This document shows positions 25,801-36,599 of a stretch of DNA of 64,000 nt, piece by piece. Position 1 is the stretch's first letter, and every line of letters begins with the position of its first letter. The DNA is from Sphagnum compactum (lineage: Eukaryota; Bryophyta; Sphagnopsida; Sphagnales), in assembly GCA_965153455.1 (NCBI GenBank), contig OZ234493.1:25038213-25102212 (forward strand), given 5' to 3'. Under the pieces are notes generated by a model. It worked only from the letters and a program-made list of their open reading frames with translations, searched no databases and was not told the DNA's origin. The position numbers were made by a program, and so were the translations under genes.

Positions 25801-27982
25801 AGTCTATGTCAATAGAATGAGGCCTTGACCTGTCAACTTATCCAAAGGCTTTCCAAAAAAAATCAATTTTGAACCTTCAACATGGTCACATCAGAATCCC
25901 ATAACATAACAATAGATGATCCAATCTTGGATACAATGGGACAGCCCAGTCACTGACATACTGAGAACTCTTGTGAGAATCACGAAAACTCCATATTATC
26001 TCCAGGTACATATTATCTCCATAGCAAGCACCTCCTCTGAGCAAAAGTTTTGAACCTACAAACCTGAGGCTGTCACATGTACCTGATGAGCTCCCGCAAA
26101 AAGACTTCCTTATGGCTGTAAAGACTGTGGACAATAAGATCCAGCAGCCGACTGACCTGTGCAATCAAAAAGAATGAAGTCAGACTATCAACTTCATCAC
26201 AAATAACATAGGAGAGACACCATGACTCCCTACTGGCACATCAACTCCCAGCAGTGGGTGCTGAGTAGTATAAAATAATCTGCCCACAGTGAGAGGCAAA
26301 CCATTTTACAAACATCCGCACCTTAAGTTCCAGGTATTCTAGTACGAAACTATATAGTTGTCCATTGCAAAGTTCAAAGTACACTGAATCCAAGACCACA
26401 CAAGTCTACACCTTCCAAGAAAAACTAAGATCAGCAGTGAGAGGAGGACTCACCCCTGATGCTTAAGGCTCAAAAAACATAACAAGATGAGGAGATGACC
26501 AAGGGTACAAAGAACTAAGATGAAAGCAAAACATGAGATAGAGAAATTAGGACAAGAAAACAAAGAAGCCAACATTAAAATATGGAATCAACAAGATAGA
26601 AACTTGATAGCATGATCTGTTAGGGACAAAGAGGGCTTTAGAAAGCTCCACGCTTAGATTTGAAATCATCCTTCAAATAAGAATCTTAACACTCAAATCA
26701 GAGAGTCATTCTTCAGTGGGAACAAGGAGCATATGACTACCTCCGCTTGATACTCATACTTCTCCACAGGGGCTTCCTTCTCAGCAACTGTAGCCTCACA
26801 TCTAACCCTAATAAGGCTCCCCTTTGATTGGCTCACAAGTTGGGGGGCAAATCCTGATGTCCTTCCTGAAATGGCTCTCACTGATCTCAAGGATGTACTC
26901 TGACTTGCTAGCGGCAAAAATGCTGATCGTCTCCCTGAAGTATTCCCATGGGCTTTCACTACTGCTCCTGAAACTGCACACTGCTCACAAGGACATAAAT
27001 GATTGCTTACATTAGCATCAAACCACTGATAACACCAGCAGGAACTCAACATACCTAAATCCAAACTTCCTACTTGCATTTTGTCACCAACTCACTCTGA
27101 GGACAAGTGAACGTCCCATTGTTTTTCAATGACAAAATTTTAGTTCTCCATAAGCTGCAAATTACAGGAAGATGCATTCCATGTGTGACCTTCATGTATG
27201 CATTCCATGTATGTATGCATTCCATGTATGCATGCATGCATGCACTCCATGCATGTATACATTTCCATACATGACCTATCAGGAAGCAATAGGTTCACAC
27301 CTTACATGACCTCCTAAGCCACACACAGGCAGAGACATTCCAATTGTTGATTATTATAGAATGCCAACACCAAGAAAGGTGGAAAACGTGAAGAAAAACA
27401 TCACTCACACCAATAAGCTAACCAACTAATTCTTCACCTAAGTACCAAACAGCACACCTCACCGGACACCCACCATTTCAGGCCAGTTAAAATACTTAAA
27501 CCCTGATGAGAAATGTCATGAGCACAGCAGTCACTAAAATAGTGCGAGAACGTTAAAACTTCATGCCGCAATACTCGAGTGCAGGGCGGCGAATGGGCAG
27601 CTAATCAGTTGAGCATTATATACAACAGCTACAAGTCTAGCAGATTCTGTCTGCAACGAACGAAACGAAAACCGTGCCCTTCGGACTACCGCACGACGGA
27701 TGCATAAAGAAACCGACGACTCCTCTAGACACGCACACATGTCTCTTAAACCTAAGAAACAGCGAGATAGAATCAGCGTGGTATTGACAAACAAAACCAC
27801 AGTCCACACTGCCTGCTCAAAGACAAGAAAAGGAATCCAATTCTTGAAGATAGAAATCAACTAGACAGCGAGGCAAGAGTGCAGCCTACCTTATCCGACG
27901 AGGAACGAGCAGTGGAAGAGGAGGAGGAAAGCACCACCGCGGAGAGACTCCGTGCAGCCGCCAGTGAAACAGCAGGCGCCAT
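19847..27982 (-). CDS. HSP90C: Chloroplast heat shock protein 90 (HSP90C)
   Basis: Twenty coding exons on the minus strand: 27982-27890, 26980-26741, 26156-26083, 25701-25576, 25379-25286, 25044-24958, 24772-24629, 24398-24282, 24132-24064, 23887-23816, 23648-23544, 23097-22957, 22841-22749, 22594-22517, 22035-21781, 21576-21474, 21043-20866, 20636-20531, 20424-20335 and 20005-19847, about 807 aa. This is the ATP-driven stromal chaperone, needed for plastid protein import and thylakoid biogenesis. A Ser/Ala/Arg-rich transit peptide ends near [13 protein letters not shown]. The GHKL ATPase has the catalytic Glu in [13 protein letters not shown] (E133), DTGIGMT and [11 protein letters not shown]. 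An acidic linker (about 326-348) precedes the middle domain with VSREILQES (Arg about 477). The tail ENDPWKS is the plastid type, not the cytosolic MEEVD. MAPAV is chosen as start by likeness to plant HSP90C and strong context; an in-frame ATG lies at 28024. The exon 2 acceptor is less certain than the rest. Confidence 0.96.
27174..27262. repeat. ATGTATGCATTCC minisatellite in HSP90C intron 1
   Basis: TGCATTCCATGT and related GCATGCATGCA words repeat in tandem with small variations over about 90 bases inside the first intron of HSP90C. Confidence 0.8.
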
Positions 27983-28175
27983 AACTGCCGACCGCAAGGA
28001 CCTTGCAACAGACCACGCTTGCATGAATGTTATTGTACGCAAGGCGAACTGATGCAAACAAAATCTGGGCACGGGCCGAAAGGAGCGCAACACAGGAGAC
28101 AAGAACCAACGGAGAGAGTAGTCTAGCCGTAAACAAATACTCGACCCGATGCTAAAACCCCGACGATCACCGATT

Positions 28176-28213
28176 GGAAGGTTCTAGACCCCGTGGCCCT
28201 AGAACCTTCTCGG
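28176..28213 (-). promoter_or_regulatory. Palindromic heat-shock element upstream of HSP90C
   Basis: GAAGGTTCTAG (28177-28187) and its exact reverse complement CTAGAACCTTC (28199-28209) flank an 11-base spacer. Each arm carries GAAnnTTC, the core heat shock factor binding pattern, and the left arm continues to a third GA. It lies about 195 bases before the MAPAV start, on the side expected for the HSP90C promoter. Heat shock factors bind such arrays as trimers, so heat induction is inferred. Confidence 0.75.
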
Positions 28214-28333
28214 ACGAGACGGGACGGGACGAGATGGGATGGGCGGACGAGAATTAGCTCCCTTTTTTCCGACTGTTCACGAATGTGTGGTCCTCGATCG
28301 GCATCGTCGGAGGGTCTAGTGGCGAAACCTAAT

Positions 28334-28351
28334 CCTAAAACCCTAAACCCT
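28334..28351 (-). promoter_or_regulatory. Telo-box-like motif upstream of HSP90C
   Basis: CCTAAAACCCTAAACCCT includes AAACCCTAA, the plant telo-box found in promoters of many housekeeping and growth genes. It is about 350 bases before the HSP90C start. A role is inferred from position only. Confidence 0.45.
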
Positions 28352-28429
28352 CACACCACTAGTTCTGGGTTCGAATCACCAACACGCACAACAGTAGTTT
28401 TTTCCTTCTTGTTGAGCCTGCACTTGTAG

Positions 28430-29590
28430 ATAGCGTATCATTATGATAAGTACTAAATCACTTGATAATTTACATCCCCTAAATTCTCAAATCTGAATTT
28501 ACTAACTACACCAACATTGTTCAAGTTAAACTATGGCGGTTCATACTTTTTACTAACTATTGATTGGCATTTAACTCTAGATTGATGATTGCTATTATTG
28601 TTCATGAGCAACACACATGCAAATAGGAGCAATTAAGGTAGGAATATGACATGGAGAAAAGTTGCAACACTACATTACTCATTTTGTTTTATGCATTCGT
28701 CATTTGGTGTAGACTTGTTGTTTAAGAAACCCCAGGCTTGAGAAGTTCATTCATTTGTGCATAATCTTTTAGACTTTTAACAATTTAATTTCTTTATGCA
28801 TGTTTTTGTAGTCTCTTGCATCAAATGTTCACTGCATATCAAGGAATTTTGGTGTGCAACTTTGCAAGTTTTTCTTTCAAATGTTTTTCATTGCTGCATC
28901 AAGTCCATGTGTGCTTCACTTATAATGTAAGTTCATTTGCTTTTTTATAATTTGAACATTCATTAGGGTTTGTATATTTCATATTTCTTTTTAAGATCAT
29001 CTTTTTATCTTTGCCATGAGACCTTTAAGAATTGTTCTACTAGTATAATTTCTTCAACTTGTCATACAATTGCAAAATCTTCTAGTATTTTGTTATGCTT
29101 CCACATCAGCTACTAACTTTCATGATTTTGAATGCTTTGTCAAAATTGACAAAATGGATAATAACTTGGCTTTCATGGAGATGCAAATTATTTTAATCCT
29201 TCATCAATATTGATTATCTTAAATTTTTTATTTTTTAAAAAGCCAAGACATAAGGGATTGAGCCAAAGCAAGATCCACTACTTGGTATTCACAATTTTAG
29301 GTGATGATCGACATTGGATATAACATTTCAAAGTTTGTAGAAATTTTGGGGACCAATTAACAAATAAACTCAAACATTTGATGGAAAAGAAAAACACAAA
29401 GCATCATTGTGATGTTCTAATTGGTATTCAAGCGGCTTGCTCTTTATATAAATTGGCACATGTAGTTGAATATCTACATTGCTCAGAATTGTCGTTATAA
29501 GAAAATTAACTATGTATTTAATGTTAAGAAAGTTTGTGCATGTTGTAAATGTTGTGTTCAAAATTTTCATTCAATGGCTAGGAGGTCATG
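28430..29590. other. Gene-free AT-rich stretch
   Basis: No recognisable gene. It may include diverged upstream parts of the transposon whose transposase remnant begins near 29595. Confidence 0.4.
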
Positions 29591-29594
29591 ACAT

Positions 29595-30275
29595 TACCTA
29601 TGTGATGCATGGTTTCAAAGATTTATGTGGTCTCCCATTAATAATAAGAGCAATTTGAGTCACACATGTTCACATTCAAAAGTCAAAAGGTCAAATATTT
29701 GTTGTTGATTGTTATTCTTTCACAAGTAAGTTTTATAATCTTCAAATGCAAGTGGTGGTGCACCACGAAAAACAATTCCACAATGTTTTTGTGGGCATGC
29801 TAGGGAGCATGAACGGCTCAAAATTTTGAGACTTTCAATTCTTTACAATCGAATGACCTATGAAGATTTATTTCACCTTAAATGTGGTTAGGAAGGCATG
29901 AGACCATATATTATTGGGGACAAGGGGTAACCCCTCTTGCCTTGGTTGATCATCCCACACAAGCAAACCTGAATGCGACATATAATTATAGAATCAAGTT
30001 GTATAAAAGCAACTATATCATGGGAGAGTGGCGGTCAAAATCCTTTGACATTCTCAAAAAAACATTTCGAAAACTCTTGATAAAGAGTAACCTTCATATT
30101 TTTTCACCCTCATGTCATCATTTGTTATTGCATGCTCCACAACTTAATATTCAACAAAGGAATTCATGTGTCAATGCATTGATTGCACAACTTAAAATTA
30201 AAAATGCAAGAGACCGAAATACAAATGTGGGGGAAGCTAGGAGTAAACATGGATTCAAATGGATGTTGCAATAGA
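29595..30275 (+). pseudogene. PIF/Harbinger-type transposase remnant
   Basis: Reading the plus strand through stops recovers the DDE domain of plant PIF/Harbinger transposases: HGFKDLCGLPLIIRAI near 29610, KSKGQIFVVDCYSF near 29685, VFVGMLGSMNGSKILRL near 29790, RPYIIGDKG then PLLPWLIIPHKQT near 29905-29970, and SFDILKKTFRKLLIKSNLH near 30040-30095. At least one stop falls inside the first block and three more follow (TAG, TAA and TGA between about 29889 and 29972). The usual GAIDGTH, PGSMNDSRV and GDSGYPLLPW motifs are altered. The frame also changes after about 29975. It is therefore inactive. No terminal inverted repeats were located. Confidence 0.85.
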
Positions 30276-30279
30276 TCAT

Positions 30280-31735
30280 GACCTTGAACAAGTAGGACTT
30301 CAAGTTACATAATTGTTAAGTAATGAACAACAAACTACATGATTGAACAATATCTAGGAAACCACAAACCTCATGATTGAAAAAGATGAGTTGTTATAAC
30401 TTTATCATATTTCCTAAATGTTTGAATACACAAGAAGCAACTTGGAAAAAAATGCAAATCAAGATCAATTACAGCTTGAAGTTCAATTGTTAATATAACC
30501 AACTCTGAATATGACAATGACAACATTGACATGACAATGTAATGGCAACAACTATACCCTATAATGGCCAAACTTTCTACAAAATTGTTTCCACATGATT
30601 GAGCAGTGATTGAAAAATGACTACATAACTAATTCTCAAATTACTTATGTGAAATTGTCAAATGTAAATAGGTGCAATGGTTAAAAAATGGTAGTAGTTA
30701 GTTTTTAAATTGCTTACATGATAGTTTGAAAATTTAAAGTTGAGCTAATCGTTAGCAATGTCAATGGCATCTTCAAAATGTTCATCATCTGTAAAGTTTG
30801 AAGCTAAATTCACGAGTGGAAAAATCAATTTTTGTCTTGAATAAAAACATGGCACATGATTGTGCTCAAATTGGCCAACACACTCACCATATTCTTGTTC
30901 GTCTTCGACATTTCTTGTCTTTTGCTTTGAAATAAGCTAAATGTTGTTTCGTAGTGTGTTCATGAGTCTTATTTCTGTAATCTTCAATTCCGATCTAAAT
31001 AACATTCATTATGTCTATTGCTTCAACGATCATTTTACTACTTTTATTTGTTGCATCTATCACTAATGAAAACACACTTGACTTTTGTCATGTGTTTAGT
31101 TTGGTGGAAGACTTTTTAAGGTTGAAAAATTCAAGATAAAAGAAAGTTTTAAATAATTTATGAAAATGATTGATGTCATGCACTAGTAAATCAACACTCG
31201 CCATTATCATAATTAACAAAGGCATGCACATAAAGACATACACGCAAATCTCCTTGGGATAAACCCCAAATCATGGAAAAAAACTAAAATTTAGTTCGCA
31301 TTGAATTGAGTTCTGACCACTCAAACAATGATAAAAAAGTAAATTCTTGACATGAAAAAGGCACTAAAGATGTTTGTACATAGATTTTCCTCATAATATA
31401 AAGACATGTTTGTAAACCATTACTTTTTGTTTACAATTCTATAATCTTGAAGCAGTTCATGTTTTTGCCATCAATGTTTCTAATAAAATTATTGTTGGAA
31501 TGATCTTGTTCATGTCTTTGCAAAGGATGCATATTTTGTCATATATGGTTATGAGTAAACCTTATACAAAGGTTTAAAGGTTTTAAGTTTTGCATAAGTT
31601 CATATATTACTAATTTGATCAAATTGAAATATCAAGTTCAACCATAAGATTTTTGTTGACTAAATAGATCATTTCTACATATTATATTTTCGGGACATCT
31701 AAAAGCATGTCCCCAAGGGATGTTTCTTATTGCTT
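30280..31735. other. Gene-free AT-rich stretch
   Basis: No confident gene. The minus strand at about 30760-30960 gives broken fragments that could be the Myb-like accessory ORF that often accompanies Harbinger transposase, but the likeness is too weak to call. Confidence 0.35.
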
Positions 31736-31739
31736 TGAA

Positions 31740-32135
31740 GGGGTGGGGGCTTGATTGCCCATCAAGTTCCTAAATAATCCCCATCAAATTCCTCTTGTTC
31801 CCATCATGTTCCCATCAAATTATTTTTGTTTCCATCAATAACCCATCAAAATCCTTAAGTTCCCATCAAATTTCTCTAGTTCACATCAATAACCCATCAA
31901 AATCCTTTTGTTCCCATCAATAACCCATAAATAGTTTTTCTGTTTTCATCAAGTTCCTATCAAATTCCTCTTGTTCCCATCAATAACCCATAAATAGTTT
32001 TTCTGTTTTCATCAAGTTCCTATCAAATTCCTCTTGTTCCCATCAATAACCCATAAAAATCCTTTTTGTTCTCATCAAGTTCCCCAACAACTCCCATCAA
32101 TTTTTTTTTGTTCCCATCAAGTTTTTATCAAAAGC
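31740..32135. repeat. CCCATCAA minisatellite
   Basis: Degenerate tandem units of about 20-30 bases built on TTCCCATCAA and TAACCCAT. Within it a 63-base higher-order unit is present twice almost unchanged, with TAACCCATAAATAG at 31921 and again at 31984. Confidence 0.85.
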
Positions 32136-32139
32136 CTTA

Positions 32140-32500
32140 TGTTCCCATGGCTATGGAGGATAGGTGAATATAGGTGAGCAAGAAGGTGAATGGTGAGACT
32201 CGTGAGAGATTCGGACAAAGTGCTAAACGAAGCGCCATAGTTTGTGGGGAGGTTGGACAGGGAGCTATAGTGGTGAATAGATGTTTGTTGTGTGCGGTAA
32301 AAAAAAGGTTGAAATTTTTTACATGCTAAGTTTTGTAGAAAATCATGGGCGGATTAGCTTTCCATGCGATTATCTACCATGTTTGTTCCTTCATGTCTGC
32401 AACCCAACTTAATAAGAGAATCATATTAAAGCTTAAACAACTCTTGTTGAACTAGCTCATAACATTCACAAATGTAAACAAACATATCCTTACATTGTGC
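32140..32500. other. Gene-free spacer between two tandem arrays
   Basis: Sequence between the minisatellite and the 160-base array. Nothing recognisable was found. Confidence 0.4.
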
Positions 32501-32504
32501 AAAT

Positions 32505-33325
32505 TTTATCAACATATGCACACACTCAAACAAATGTAAAATACAAAATAACCCCAAAATGAGTTCAACATCACATAATGAATTCGCATTTTTCAAAATA
32601 ACCTCACTCTTTGTAAATTCAACATGCGTCTTGACAATCAAATGGTGATATTCATAACACCCTAGGGTTCAACATATGCACACATTCAAACAAAAGTAGA
32701 ATACAATAAATAATCCTAGAATGAGTTTAATATCACATAACGAATTTGAATTTTTCAAAGCAACCTCACTCTTTGTAAATTCAACAGGCGTCTTAACAAT
32801 CAAATGGTGATAATCATAACACCCTGAGGTTCAACATATGCACACATTCAGACAAAAGTAGAATACAATAAATAATCTTAGAATCAGTTCAATATCACAT
32901 AATAAATTCGAATTTTTCAAAGAGCAACCTCACTCTTTGTAAATTCAACATGCATCTTAACAATCAAATGGTGATATTTATAACGCCCTAGGGTTCAACA
33001 TATGCACACACTCAAACAAAAATAAAATACAAAATAACCTCAGAATGAGTTCAACATCACATAATGAATTCAAATTTTTCAAAGCAACCTCACTCTTTGT
33101 AAATTCAACATGCCTCTTAACAATCAAATGGTGATATTTATAATGCCCTAGGGTTCAACATATGCACACACTCTAAAAAAATAAAAATACAAAATAACCT
33201 CAGAATCAGTCCAACATCACATAATGAATTCAAAAAATTTCAAAGCAACCTCACTCTTTGTAAATTCAACATGCGTTTTAACAATCAAATGGTGATATTC
33301 ATATCGCCCTAGGGTTCTTATCGGC
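32505..33325. repeat. Tandem array of about five 160-164-base units
   Basis: AACATATGCACAC begins units at about 32511, 32671, 32833, 32997 and 33157. Each unit also has ACCTCACTCTTTGTAAATTC, CAATCAAATGGTGATA and, in most, GCCCTAGGGTTC at the boundary. Units differ by scattered substitutions and small indels. The array ends about 580 bases before the DRT102-like ATG. Confidence 0.9.
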
Positions 33326-33856
33326 CTAGGGTTCTTCTCCTGGGCACGTACACGATGAGTCAAAATACTATTTACTGGACTGATTTTAATCAAAAGAAAA
33401 ATCATGTCTAGAGATAGGGAACCAGAAGAAACCAACCAAAAAAGAAAAGAAGAGAGAGAAAGGATTGTGTGAAGTGACACAGCCGGCCATGCTAATTTAG
33501 GGCTTGCCATGTGTCTCAAGTACCCACAGGCTACTACCCTACCATGCCTTGGTGCCTGTGTTTTGAGAACGTCTCGGTTTGCTTTCATTTTGTTGTTGTT
33601 GTTGCAGATTGTGGTTGCAAGAACAAAGGTTCTCTGATCGAGGTTTTCTAATCAATTTTCTCATACACACTCGTGCACTTGCAGACTCAAATGATTTTTT
33701 GTTGCAAGAGTTAGTGTTTCTAAGTTGTAGAACTGGTTTTTTTCTTTTGGTTCCGTTGTTTTTTTTGTTCTTTTTTGTCCGTTGAGGAGGAGTTGTAGAT
33801 TGGCTTTGTGAATACAGATCTGTGAGAGTAGGTAGAAGGTGTTTTGTCAGTGTTTG

Positions 33857-33882
33857 TTTTTTTTTTTTTTTGGGGGGGGGGG
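33857..33882 (+). repeat. Poly-T/poly-G tract just before the DRT102-like start
   Basis: A run of T passes directly into a run of G about 25 bases upstream of the ATG, in the likely leader. Run lengths may be affected by sequencing error. Confidence 0.75.
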
Positions 33883-33906
33883 CTTTTGGATTGTGTTTTG
33901 CAGACG

Positions 33907-36598
33907 ATGGCTGATTTGGTTGTGGATCGGAAGGAGACTCGGAGGGTGATAACAGGGGCTGACGGCTTCGGCTTGCCATTACAAGCTGCGTTGGTGGAGC
34001 ATTTGCGGCAAAAGGGTTACGAGGTGGTGGATTTGGGCGTGGACAAGTATTACAGTGTTGCGACGGAGGTTGGCAAGCGACTGGCCGATGAGAAGAAGCA
34101 GTCACCGGACGGACCTTTGTCGCGGGGACTTCTAGTGTGCGGCACTGGCGTCGGAGTGAGCATCTTTGCCAACAAGTTTGGTGGCGTGTACGCAGTCAAT
34201 TGCAGGTCGACTGATGACGCCATAAATGCACGCTCCATCAACAACTCCAATGTGATCACTCTTGGATCTCAGGCGGTAAATATCTACCATGGCACAAAGA
34301 CTGTCTTTGCTGATGAGAGAACCGTAGAAGCTGTAACAAATGGCCATGAGGCCATGACGTAAGCTCCTGTAACAAACACATGCAGTTGTACCACATAAGC
34401 ATCTGGATTCTCCATAAAATTGTCCGCATGAGTTCACCATATGCTTTGGAGTGTAGCACAAAAATATTGCTACTGGTCTTTCAACATAAATCAAGTGTTG
34501 TTGCAGCATCAAGCATGTATCCTGACTCATCTGTGCAGACCTAAGTTGGGGGATTCATCTCTCCCTTGAATGTCATTGTTCTTGGTTAATGGTCTGAGTA
34601 TGATTGTACTTCTTGTCAAATAATGTATGTATGTGTACCTTTGAGGTTTTTCTGATTTACAGTTGTGGTACTAGAGTTCTGTGGAGGAAGGCAAGAAGAT
34701 TTTGGACACATGGTTGGAAACTCCGTTCAAGGCGCCATGCCCAGCTAGTGATGGTCGTCCCTGGAATGATGAAATTGGGCAATTTTTAGACTCGTCAATT
34801 GGGGAAATGGAGAAGATCTCTGAGCCTGCTTTAGATAATAATGGTGTGTCTTTGGAGAAAGCCCAGGAAGGCTCTGCTCAAAATGTGTTGAATGGTAGCA
34901 CACAAAACGGGACAGTTCAGGAAGAGAGTTCTAAAACCACACCCTCCCCTGTTGAAGTTTTGGAGAAAATGCTTCACTTGACAAATCTTTCTGCAGACTT
35001 GCCACCAGCCAAAGAAAGTGATGGTATGTTCCTGGGGCTTTCTTATCTTTGCTAAATACTACCAGGGTTCCCACCAAGATTGTGTTGTCATATGTGTTAA
35101 CTTTTGATAGGTGATGTTACCCTTTCATGCGCAGTGGCTGAAATATCTAAAAATTCTGTTCACAGGTTAATGGTTAACAAAAGTCATCTCTTTAATGGCC
35201 TTTCCTCTTGAAATTGCCAGTTTCTGTTGTAGGGTTCTCTTGAATTTCTTTTTAGAACACTCCTTAGTTGGACTTCTTGAATGGCTTTGGACAGTGCATA
35301 TTTTGTGGGTTTATACTTTTACTGAGCTTGGGTTAGATGGGTGTTGACATGGTTGTATGTTGTGAGAGAATCATTTTTTGACTCTGAATTGGCAGGATAA
35401 AGTACTTCTGCCCAATGAAGGAATTCAGGCAGAGGCATTCTTTTCTGCCTGATCTAAGATTTAGTATAGCTATTGTTGTCCTGTATTGATCATGCATGAC
35501 ACAAGTGACCGGTAACATCAAGAGTACACAGTAAGCTTTCCAGTGCTATTTTGTACATTGCAAAATAACTTTTTCTTTTCGGTTTCTTTCAATGCAAATA
35601 GACATCTTAGTCAATTCTGTTATTCTTCCTGTGTGATCATTACTTGGAAATTTTTCATGCATAAGTTGTGGTCTCTTCAGGAAATTGTACAAACCAAATA
35701 TCAGTTTTTTTGTCTGGCCTAAGATCAAACAACCAATTTGATCTTAAAATTGTAGAGACAATGGATCAGCCCTGGCCCTAGTGACTTTTTGGAGGCCATA
35801 TATCAAAGAGTAATATTTGCTCAAGGGACATGTATGAGGTCAAAACTTCAAGCTTTGGTGGTAGTAAATGACCAATGTCTTGAGTATGCTTGATTCTTAT
35901 GCAGTTTCTTTTCTTCTGCAGGACTGGAGGCTGCAGCAAGAGCAGGTGTTGGAGAGGGGCTGATACCTGTTTATGCACCAATAGCTTCAGAGACTCTGTT
36001 TGAGGAGAGAGCAGGAGTGGGACCAGGACTTACAGCCATACGTGCTCCAATCTCACATCTCTCAACAGTTTCCACCATAGACAGCACATTTGGTTCTGAA
36101 CTTGCTGATGAAACCACAACAGATAAAGACATTCTGCATGAGCAAGATCTCAATGACAAGAAGCTTGACAAAGGAGATCTCAATGGAGTGGGACCTGGGC
36201 AAGGAACACACGGTTGTGCAATTTGTTCACTTGCAAACAAGAGGGAATTTGAGAATGTAGCTATTATGCCTGGTGGGTCCTGGAGAATTGTGAGAGAAGA
36301 TCCTACTTCTGCAGTTGTGAAATTCAAGGCTGGGAGTCTTGAACCTGCACACCACCACACATTTGGGCATGATCTAATAGTAACAAGTGGTACAAAGACT
36401 GTTTGGAATCTCTCAACCAATGAGAAGTTTGATCTTGGCCCTGGGGACTTCTTGTACACCCCAGCAGGTGATGTTCACCGTGTTCAGTACCATGAAGACA
36501 CTGAGTTTTTCATTAGGTGGGATGGTCATTGGGACATTTTACTTGATGAGGATCTTGACACTGCTGCTGCTGCTGTCAAGGCTGCCCACGAATCATAA
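33907..36598 (+). CDS. DRT102: DRT102-like protein: RpiB/LacAB-like domain fused to a cupin
   Basis: Exons 33907-34275, 34675-35023 and 35922-36598 give 464 aa. Residues 1 to about 165 form an RpiB/LacA/LacB sugar-isomerase fold, with GADGFGLPLQ, the CGTGVG loop (Cys78) and NNSNVITLGSQ, then the plant-typical LDTWLETPFKAPCPAS. A long acidic, Ser/Thr-rich linker (about 180-340) precedes a C-terminal cupin with probable metal ligands in HHHTFGHD (383-390) and GDVHRV (His415). Arabidopsis DRT102 was named for partial rescue of UV-sensitive bacteria; its true reaction is not established. As I recall, the Arabidopsis protein is near 313 aa, so this linker looks long. The second exon acceptor is set by frame: the AG at 34661-34662 would run into a stop, while 34675 stays open. 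ATG context is strong (A at -3, G at +4). Confidence 0.92.
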
Positions 36599-36599
36599 G

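Noticed and set aside
27857-28102. Longer N-terminus for HSP90C starting at 28102
   Set aside because: The codon there is TTG. Only the ATGs at 28024 and 27982 are credible starts.
28310-28385. Possible tRNA-like or SINE-like promoter: GGTCTAGTGGCGAAAC followed by GGGTTCGAATC
   Set aside because: The B-box-like word is good, but the A box is weak, the spacing is long, and no cloverleaf or acceptor pairing can be drawn.
32505-33325. Tandem 160-base units considered as a CRISPR-like array
   Set aside because: Whole units repeat with no constant-repeat and variable-spacer structure, and the window is nuclear plant DNA.
33217-34105. Minus-strand open frames of 123 and 188 codons overlapping the DRT102-like first exon
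   Set aside because: They are shadows of the GC-richer coding exon and the upstream tandem array; the plus-strand protein is clearly conserved.
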